Shown: positions 57,462 to 64,000 of the stretch, piece after piece
Numbering within the stretch: the stretch's first letter is position 1
Layout of the letters: the number at the start of each line of letters is the position of its first letter
Assembly (NCBI GenBank): GCA_020848195.1
Contig: JADLAP010000119.1
Span: 1 to 64,000, forward strand
Direction: 5' to 3'
DNA length: 64,000 nucleotides
Source of the DNA: Phycisphaeraceae bacterium
GTDB lineage: Bacteria > Planctomycetota > Phycisphaerae > Phycisphaerales > Phycisphaeraceae
The notes under the pieces: generated by a model
Told to the model about the DNA's origin: nothing
Database searches by the model: none
The model's input: only the letters and a program-made list of their open reading frames with translations
Translations under genes and position numbers: made by a program

Positions 57462-59192
57462 CTACGAAGGCCAAAAGCTGACCTGATCTGCCGCCTCTTT
57501 GATCTTGCTGATCGCATTAGCGCGATCAGCAACAGAGCAGGGGAAATATTGGAAAATGCGATTCCAGAATGAACCATCGATATTCCATTGTGTCACGAGT
57601 TTGCAGATGACGGAATCTTTCTGCATGACAACATCATCAAACATGAAAGTTCCCGGAATCGGCCAATGATGAGACATTACACCAACCAAGGATAATGCCC
57701 CTTCAAATCGTTTGAAATGTGTGATGTAGCTGTCGTCGTCTGGAAGAAGACAACGAACCCCATCACGCAAGATATGGCGCATTCTTCTAACCAGGGCAAG
57801 GTTGTGATTTTTCAACTCTGGAATGCACTTAAAGAAGTCAGACTTGACATCGTTACGCAATCTGAAACATGCGAGGTCTTTCCTCGAATTGTGTATGACC
57901 TGAGGTGTTGAGAGTATGGCGACAAGCTGATCAACATTGTCTTTGACAATGGCGGTAATTCCAGCGGCATACAGGACAAGAAGAGAGGGATACATACGCA
58001 GAACCTGCAGATCAGAACGACAACCACCACTTGGTTCCGCAGGATCGGCCAGGCGCTCAATGATTTTGACCACCAGAATTTTCTGGTCATCGTTGCCCCA
58101 GAAACTAAGCTGTACAGCTATGGCAATAAGCGCTTCGGATATGGCTTCAAACGCCTGAATGCGCGCTGCAATTTGGTCTGGTGTGTAATTGCCAATTACT
58201 GGGTACTTGTCAGGCCCCGTTTCCTCGACAACCCGTTCAAGTTCGCCCATGACCAGATCGTGAAGGTCGATGCGGTAGCGTTCCTCGCTGAGGTATTTCT
58301 TGATGCGGGCCACGGCCACGGGGGTGGACATCGGGTGGATGGAAGCGGATCGGTTCAAGGCCTCGACCTGCTCTTTCAACGTGGAAAACGCCTCATCTGC
58401 TGATGTAATGGGAATGATCTGAGCGCCGCGATGTTTGCACAATTGATCGGCTTCGATGGTCATTTGGCCGTGCTGCATCCAATACAGGGTGAATCGCCGG
58501 CCTGTGCGCCGGCACATGGTATTGCGTAAAGCTTTATCCCACTCCGCTGACCAACCGCAGACAATCAGGCCATATTCGTCCAGCACGCGATTAAGCAGGC
58601 GCTGCATGGCCAAATCGTATTGTTCCAGTTCCGAAGGCGTGTTCTTTGTTCGAAGGTCACGGTAGTCGCCGTGCAGCTTCACCAGCGTGCATGCGCTGTG
58701 AACCAGCGGCATGGCTCCTCTCGCATCATCCGGCGAGTAAATGACGGTCGGCTCAATGCCTTCCGCTCCCAAGGCCTGCTCGATCAGTCGATCGAAATTC
58801 GTGGTGAGTATGACCTTGATAAAACCCTGTTTGACCAGCCAGGCCAGAGCGCGGTGGCAGTTGGTCGGTTGTTTCAGGTTGTTTTCACGATCCGCATCGT
58901 CGGGTTCAATGTACCGGGCCAGCAGTTGAGTTCGTTCGGCTGATGTTGTGGCGATTTCGGCAAGCAGTTTGTCATATGTGGGCGGATAGCCGTACTTCTT
59001 TTCATACCAGTTTGCAGGTTCGGGTTCACAATTTTCATCCGAAACTTTGGCCAGTTTGCGGACAAGATCGGTCACGATGGCCCATCCCGTGGGAATCGCG
59101 GCGGCATTGGAAAAGCCTGAACCCACCAGAACCGCATACACACCGGGGTTGGCATGAACGGATACGGCCATCGACAAGTGGGGATTCAGCAT
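57462..59192 (-). CDS. SIR2-like domain protein with unknown C-terminal domain
   Basis: VGSGFSNAAAIPTGW, ILTTNFDRLIEQALG, VKLHGDYRD, VCGWSAEWDKALR (SIR2_2 motifs); C-terminal about 300 aa unrecognised. Confidence 0.85.
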   Translation of the reverse strand: MLNPHLSMAVSVHANPGVYAVLVGSGFSNAAAIPTGWAIVTDLVRKLAKVSDENCEPEPANWYEKKYGYPPTYDKLLAEIATTSAERTQLLARYIEPDDADRENNLKQPTNCHRALAWLVKQGFIKVILTTNFDRLIEQALGAEGIEPTVIYSPDDARGAMPLVHSACTLVKLHGDYRDLRTKNTPSELEQYDLAMQRLLNRVLDEYGLIVCGWSAEWDKALRNTMCRRTGRRFTLYWMQHGQMTIEADQLCKHRGAQIIPITSADEAFSTLKEQVEALNRSASIHPMSTPVAVARIKKYLSEERYRIDLHDLVMGELERVVEETGPDKYPVIGNYTPDQIAARIQAFEAISEALIAIAVQLSFWGNDDQKILVVKIIERLADPAEPSGGCRSDLQVLRMYPSLLVLYAAGITAIVKDNVDQLVAILSTPQVIHNSRKDLACFRLRNDVKSDFFKCIPELKNHNLALVRRMRHILRDGVRCLLPDDDSYITHFKRFEGALSLVGVMSHHWPIPGTFMFDDVVMQKDSVICKLVTQWNIDGSFWNRIFQYFPCSVADRANAISKIKEAADQVSFWPS

Positions 59193-59377
59193 GGAAGTCG
59201 CCCGGAGGGTTGATGACGTGCATGATAGCGTTTGAAATGAAAAACACGCCACATTTGCCCGCGCTAGGCAGGTTTTGCGAAAAATCCATTTTCTGAGGTT
59301 CCGCACAACGGCATGATTCTCACGCCATCTTCAGATGACTATGATAAAGATCAAGTCCTGCGGACTGGAGGCGTGCC

Positions 59378-59593
59378 ATGCGATATACCGTGGTTTTGGA
59401 GCGTGAAGCGGACGGCGGATATGTCGCTTCGGCGCCGACGTTGCCGGGTTGCGTCAGTCAGGGTGACACCCGGGAAGAAGCGATGGCGAACATCCGCGAG
59501 GCGGTTGAGTTGTACATTGAAGACTGCCTTGACGCGGGCGATCCGGTTCCGACGGAAGCGGGTCGTGAGTTTGTCGAGATCGACGCGGCCTGA
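59378..59593 (+). CDS. hicB: HicB-family antitoxin
   Basis: MRYTVVLEREADGGYVASAPTLPGCVSQGDTREEAMANIREAVELYIEDCL. Confidence 0.93.
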   Translation: MRYTVVLEREADGGYVASAPTLPGCVSQGDTREEAMANIREAVELYIEDCLDAGDPVPTEAGREFVEIDAA

Positions 59594-59606
59594 GCGAGCA
59601 TGTCCG

Positions 59607-59837
59607 ATGGCGAAACTTCCGGTTGATCTGTCAGGTCGAGAGGTTTGTGCGGCACTCGGTCGCGTGGGTTTTGTGCGACGCCGGCAAGCAGGAAGTCATG
59701 TCATTCTCCGGCGAGAGGATCCTTTGGCACGTGTGGTGGTGCCCGACCACCGCGTGATGCGCGTCGGAACCTTGCGGCGGATCATTGCTGACGCGGGGCT
59801 GACCGTGGATGCATTTCTCAAGCTGCTTGGGCGATGA
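59607..59837 (+). CDS. hicA: HicA-family toxin
   Basis: MAKLPVDLSGREVCAALGRVGFVRRRQAGSHVILRREDPLARVVVPDHRVMRVGTLRRIIADAGLTVDAFLKLL. Confidence 0.93.
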   Translation: MAKLPVDLSGREVCAALGRVGFVRRRQAGSHVILRREDPLARVVVPDHRVMRVGTLRRIIADAGLTVDAFLKLLGR

Positions 59838-59870
59838 AGCATCGCTGGTTGTTTCGGGGCAACTTCATGT

Positions 59871-60740
59871 TCACATCACCGTCGTGGTGGCGGCGGGGAA
59901 GTGGCGGATCGTGCCGGCTTCGGTGCGGAGGATGAGGCCTTCGTGGGGGTCGATGTCCATGACGTGGCCGCGGACGGTCCGACCGTCGTGCTGGAGGGTG
60001 ACATCCTGGCCGGCCAGCGTGCTGCGGCGACGCCATTGGTCCAGCACGTCGGGGTCGTCGGGAGCGCGGGCGACGGCGTCGAGTTCTTCCACGATCCGGG
60101 CCAGCAGGAGCAGGCGATGGGCGTGGCGGCCGAGCATGGCGAGGCTCGTCGGTGGGGTTTTCCAGCTTGCCGCTTCACGGGGCCACTGGTCGGCGGTGAT
60201 GGAGACATTGACGCCGATGCCGATGATCGCGGCCGGGGTTTTTTCTTTGAGACGGAACGTTTCCACGAGAATGCCCGCGAGTTTGTGGCCATCCACGAGC
60301 AGGTCGTTGGGCCACTTGATACCGACGGCGATCTTCGGTTGCGCCACGGCTTCCACCGCTTGCGCCACCGCCACGGCAGAAGCGAGCGTCAGTTCGTTGA
60401 TGCGGGTTTCGTGGACAAGGCCGACGCTGACGAGGACGGACGATCCCGCGGGGGCGGACCACGCGCGGCCAAGTCGCCCGCGTCCCGCCGATTGCCGATC
60501 CGCCGCCGCCACCGCGCCGTCGGCCTTGTCGCGCGGGGCCTTGACGCTCAGCAGCCGGCGGATCACTTCCTGCGTGCTGGCGGTCTGCCGGTACACGGCG
60601 ATGGTGCGATCCGCGCCCAGCCGCCATTGCAGATAGTCCGTCCACGTTTCCAACGGCGCGGGGTCCGGCTCATGCGGCCCGGTTGGCACACGCATCCGCG
60701 CGTCCAGCGCCTTCATGGCTTTGTTGGCCGCAACGTTCAT
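59871..60740 (-). CDS. birA: Biotin--[acetyl-CoA-carboxylase] ligase
   Basis: AADRQSAGRGRLGRAWSAPAGSSVLVSVGL; IAVGIKWPNDLLVDGHKLAGILVE. Confidence 0.93.
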   Translation of the reverse strand: MNVAANKAMKALDARMRVPTGPHEPDPAPLETWTDYLQWRLGADRTIAVYRQTASTQEVIRRLLSVKAPRDKADGAVAAADRQSAGRGRLGRAWSAPAGSSVLVSVGLVHETRINELTLASAVAVAQAVEAVAQPKIAVGIKWPNDLLVDGHKLAGILVETFRLKEKTPAAIIGIGVNVSITADQWPREAASWKTPPTSLAMLGRHAHRLLLLARIVEELDAVARAPDDPDVLDQWRRRSTLAGQDVTLQHDGRTVRGHVMDIDPHEGLILRTEAGTIRHFPAATTTVM

Positions 60741-61642
60741 GCGCCAATGTCCAGGCCCAGGTCCAGGCATGGCGCGGAATGCGTCAGCGCGCCCACTGCG
60801 ATGCGGTCCACGCCGGTGCGGGCGATGTCCGTCACGGTGTCCATGTTCACGCCGCCGCTGGCTTCCAGTTCCACGCGATGGCCCGTGCGAGCCGCCGCTT
60901 CGTCGCGCATCGTCACCGCCTGGCGCATCTGCTTCGTCGTCATGTTGTCCAGCAGGGCAATGTCCACGCGGCAGAGCAGCACCATGGCCAGTTGTTCGAG
61001 CGAATCGACTTCCACCTCGAAAAACTTCGGCGGCGGCGTCAGCAGCAGCGACTTGGCGATCGCCCGCGCGATCGTCCGCGTCCACTGGTCCACCGGCACA
61101 TGGGCCAGATGATTGTCCTTGACCAGCACGGCATCATGCAGGCCGATGCGATGATTGAAGCCGCCGCCGCAGACGACGGCATATTTGGCCAAAGCACGCA
61201 GGCCGGGAATGGTTTTGCGCGTGTCGTAGATGCGCGCGGAAGTGCCGGCGACAGCCTGGACATAGCGGTCGGTCAGCGTGGCGATGCCGGAAAGATGGGT
61301 GACGAAGTTCAGGGCCACGCGTTCCATGGCGAGGATGGAAGCGATGGGGCCGGTGAAGCGGGCGACGATGTCGCCGGGGGCTGCAGCGTCGCCGTCGTGG
61401 CGAAGCGGCGTCACGTCGATGGCGGCGTCATAGGCGCGGGCGATCCACGGCAGCAGCACCAGTCCCGCCAGCCGGCCCGGCTTGCGCGACCGCATCTCCG
61501 CGCGGGCCATGCGATGCGGTTCGTCCATCAGCAGACTGGTCACATCCAGCCCGGCCGGCCCGACATCCTCGCGCTTCGCCTGCTCGATCAGCGCGATCGC
61601 CTGCGAAACCGTCAGATAATCCGTCCACGTCACGCGCATCAT
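60737..61642 (-). CDS. nadC: Nicotinate-nucleotide diphosphorylase (carboxylating)
   Basis: ERVALNFVTHLSGIATLTDRYV; IYDTRKTIPGLRALAKYAVVCGGGFNHRIGLHDAVLVKDNH; VELEASGGVNMDTVTDIARTGVDRIAVGALTHSA. Confidence 0.97.
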   Translation of the reverse strand: MMRVTWTDYLTVSQAIALIEQAKREDVGPAGLDVTSLLMDEPHRMARAEMRSRKPGRLAGLVLLPWIARAYDAAIDVTPLRHDGDAAAPGDIVARFTGPIASILAMERVALNFVTHLSGIATLTDRYVQAVAGTSARIYDTRKTIPGLRALAKYAVVCGGGFNHRIGLHDAVLVKDNHLAHVPVDQWTRTIARAIAKSLLLTPPPKFFEVEVDSLEQLAMVLLCRVDIALLDNMTTKQMRQAVTMRDEAAARTGHRVELEASGGVNMDTVTDIARTGVDRIAVGALTHSAPCLDLGLDIGA

Positions 61643-62334
61643 GATGACGCCTCTCCGGTCCCCGTCACGAACCGGATGTTGTACCGGCCCGGACCCGCCG
61701 GCGTAAAGACCACCTGATCGCCGGGGATCAGTTGCTGATCCCGGAGCCACTTCAGCCAGCCGCGCCACTTGAGCCGTCGTGAGCCTTTAGCCAGTTCGCC
61801 GATGATTTCCGTGCCGTCGGGCAGCACGAGCGTGGCGGGAGTCTGGACGCCTTCGGGGGCCATGACATAGCGGTTGCGAACCGCCCCGGCCGAGAGCGCC
61901 GTGCGGTACTCGATCAACTCCGGCAACACGAACCACGCCAGGCCCTGTGATGGCGGCAGGGCTGGCCCCTCCGCCGTCGCCTTCACGTCACGCAGCTTGA
62001 TGAACGTGGCATATTTCGCCATCCGCTTGGCCTGCCAGTACTCCGGCTGCCCGCACACCTGCCGGTCATACCGTTTCCGCAGCGCGTCCACCTTCGCCGG
62101 CGTCAGGTTCTCCTCGAACCGCACCGCATCCGCTACCGCCTGCGCCATGTAAGGCCCGGATGAGGCTTTGAAATGGATCACATCGCCGACCGCCACTTCG
62201 CCGAACGGCGCGCGCCGCGTGATCGTCAGCCGGCTCTCCACCGTCTTGACCCCATTGAGGATCAACCGAATGTAAGGCCGCAGCAGGATGGCCACATGTC
62301 GCGCCATGATGCGGAGTATAGACATTGACCGCAC
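61639..62334 (-). CDS. ASCH-domain protein with C-terminal B3-like region
   Basis: VAILLRPYIRLILNGVKTVESRLTITRRAPFGEVAVGDVIHFKASSGPYMAQAVADAV (ASCH); C-term LPDGTEIIGELAKGSRRLKWRGWLKWLRDQQLIPGDQVVFTPAGPGRYNIRF. Confidence 0.7.
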   Translation of the reverse strand: MRSMSILRIMARHVAILLRPYIRLILNGVKTVESRLTITRRAPFGEVAVGDVIHFKASSGPYMAQAVADAVRFEENLTPAKVDALRKRYDRQVCGQPEYWQAKRMAKYATFIKLRDVKATAEGPALPPSQGLAWFVLPELIEYRTALSAGAVRNRYVMAPEGVQTPATLVLPDGTEIIGELAKGSRRLKWRGWLKWLRDQQLIPGDQVVFTPAGPGRYNIRFVTGTGEASS

Positions 62335-62409
62335 CGGCCTGCACGCAAACCGTCATGGGGAACAATGCCCGAAGGCCCAAATCCGAATGACGAACAAAGA
62401 CAATTGCCC

Positions 62410-62519
62410 AAACGAGCCGGAAGCGTAAGCGACGGCCCTTATGCGAATCACCTCAAAGGCTGTCATCGGAAGGCCGTCGCTCACGCTTCCGGCTCGTTTA
62501 GGCTGCTTACGCTTCCGGC
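62410..62519. repeat. Inverted-repeat element with same core as 31871-32017, plus third half-copy overlapping GH127 stop
   Basis: AAACGAGCCGGAAGCGTAAGCGACGGCC (62410-62437) vs GGCCGTCGCTCACGCTTCCGGCTCGTTT (62472-62499), 27/28; then GCTTACGCTTCCGG (62504-62517). Confidence 0.88.
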
Positions 62520-64000
62520 GCGGCGCCGACGCCGATGGGGTCCGGCGCCAGCCACAGCAGATGGTCCGGCTCGTCGCCCTGATTCGGCTGGCCGTCGAAA
62601 TACGTCACCGCCGTGTTCATGTCGGCAAACGGAATCAGATGCAGTTCGACGGTCTGATCCTTCAGCTTGCCGCGGACTTCCGCGCGCCTCTCGCCGCTGG
62701 ACAACACGCACGTCCGCACGTCCGGCATCGCGTGGTGGAGCTGTTCCTCCAGCCCCGGATGATCGGCTGGGTCCGCGCCCCAGACCACCGGCCCGCGCAT
62801 CACCGCCACGCGCTGCTGCTGCTTGCGAAAGCCGCGAACCAGACGCCAGGGCATGTCCAGCATCAGTTCAATGCGGTCGCCGGCCCGCCATGGCCGCAAG
62901 ATGGAGGCGTAGCCCTGATGCACGGGGCACGACACCGGCTGGCCGTTGACCTGGATCGCATGTCCCGCCGCCCAGCCGGGAATCCGCAAATCCACCGGGA
63001 ATTCCCCCGGTTGTTGCCCCGGTTGTTGCGGCGACAACTCCACGACGATGCGGCCATCCATGGGATATTCCGTGGTCAGTCGCAGCTCCAGTTTCCGTCC
63101 GCCGGCCAGCGTCGTGGCGGCCCGGCAGGATTCGTACAGGTCGATCGCCACGCCTTCGCCGTGCGGACGGAGGATGTGGTCCGGCAATTCGCCGAGGATG
63201 CGCCGGTAGTTGCCGGGGCAGCAGTAGGTGTCGTTGGGATGCCACGTGCGCGGGCCTTCCGCGGCGGAGTAGTAGCGGATGCGCCGACCATCGCGCGAGT
63301 TGGCGGCGAAGAGCGCGTTGTACATCGCCCGTTCGATCAGGTCGCCGAACCAGCCGTCGTGCGTGCGACCGAGCAGGTGAAATGCCCAGCGGATGAGGTA
63401 AGCCGCCGTGCAGGTTTCGCCGAGTTTGCCGTCGATACGTTGATCGCTGTGCCAGCATTCGGTGTGGCCGCAGTTTCCGCTGATGACCAGCCCGCCGCCG
63501 GCGCGGAGGTAGCCGATGACGGCCTGCGTCGCCGGTGGAATCGGCGCGCCTGCGGGCTGCATCTCCATCTGCGCCAGGCAGTGCGACAGGTACGCATACG
63601 CATGGCCCGCCACGCCGCCCTGCCTGCCTTCCACGATCGGATCGAACCAGCCGGGCACGTTCAGGTCGTGCTCAAGAAAATCGAGAAACGCCGGTTCGCC
63701 CGTCTGCCGGCCCAGTCGCAGCATCGCGCGGTCCACGCCGGTCAGGCACAGTTGAACCCACAGATAACCCTCGTTGACCTTGCGCCACTGCTGATTCTTC
63801 AGCCGCGACATCAACCATCGGCCCAGCTTCATCGCGCCGTCCAGACTGGCCTGATCGCCGAACACCATCGCGTTGTCCAGCAGCGCCTGGATGATGTACG
63901 CCTGTTCGTGCGCGTCCCAGCAGCGATGCCCGCGATCCGCTTCGCCGTAGCAGCCGATGTAGCCGTCGGCGTCCTGCGTCTTGAGCGTTTCGCTCACGAT
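62507..64000 (-). CDS. Glycoside hydrolase family 127-like (beta-L-arabinofuranosidase), 5' end outside window
   Basis: LKTQDADGYIGCYGEADRGHRCWDAHEQAYIIQALLDNAMVFGD; GNCGHTECWHSDQRIDGKLGETCTAAYLIRWAFHLLGRTHDGWFGDLIERAMYNALFAANSRDGRRIRYYSAAEGPR; frame open to window end. Confidence 0.9.
   Translation of the reverse strand: MVSETLKTQDADGYIGCYGEADRGHRCWDAHEQAYIIQALLDNAMVFGDQASLDGAMKLGRWLMSRLKNQQWRKVNEGYLWVQLCLTGVDRAMLRLGRQTGEPAFLDFLEHDLNVPGWFDPIVEGRQGGVAGHAYAYLSHCLAQMEMQPAGAPIPPATQAVIGYLRAGGGLVISGNCGHTECWHSDQRIDGKLGETCTAAYLIRWAFHLLGRTHDGWFGDLIERAMYNALFAANSRDGRRIRYYSAAEGPRTWHPNDTYCCPGNYRRILGELPDHILRPHGEGVAIDLYESCRAATTLAGGRKLELRLTTEYPMDGRIVVELSPQQPGQQPGEFPVDLRIPGWAAGHAIQVNGQPVSCPVHQGYASILRPWRAGDRIELMLDMPWRLVRGFRKQQQRVAVMRGPVVWGADPADHPGLEEQLHHAMPDVRTCVLSSGERRAEVRGKLKDQTVELHLIPFADMNTAVTYFDGQPNQGDEPDHLLWLAPDPIGVGAAPEA

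Noticed and set aside
1-64000. CRISPR array, rRNA operon or intact prophage
   Set aside because: No regularly spaced repeats, cas genes, rRNA sequence or phage structural genes seen in the window.

Overview
GC-rich bacterial window that looks planctomycete/Phycisphaerae-like (inferred from gene style, not proven). It is dominated by accessory carbohydrate-degradation loci. Three loci share one layout: a LacI-family regulator, an orphan type II secretion-like pseudopilin ([13 protein letters not shown]), then large LamG/CBM9/DUF-type glycosidases. They lie at about 1.4-6.7 kb, 7.5-16.1 kb and 37.0-54.4 kb. No SusC/D, ABC or MFS sugar transporter is visible in these loci, and several of the glycosidases lack signal peptides. 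Between them are housekeeping genes (leuA, uvrA, nadC, birA, fur, a TrmH-type methyltransferase, tRNA-Leu), four toxin-antitoxin modules, a SIR2-domain gene, a pair of SPFH/band-7 proteins with vault-like N-terminal repeats, and a compact operon of ECF sigma factor, small protein, ImmA/IrrE protease and ABC-2 transporter. Direct reading also found a 27-aa leucine-rich leader ORF (MMFYASIPALRHSQSLLGLLLLCNLRG) with its own promoter and a terminator hairpin in front of leuA, palindromic operators next to LacI genes, and nested inverted-repeat elements. Many long ORFs in the supplied track are antisense shadows of real genes and were rejected.
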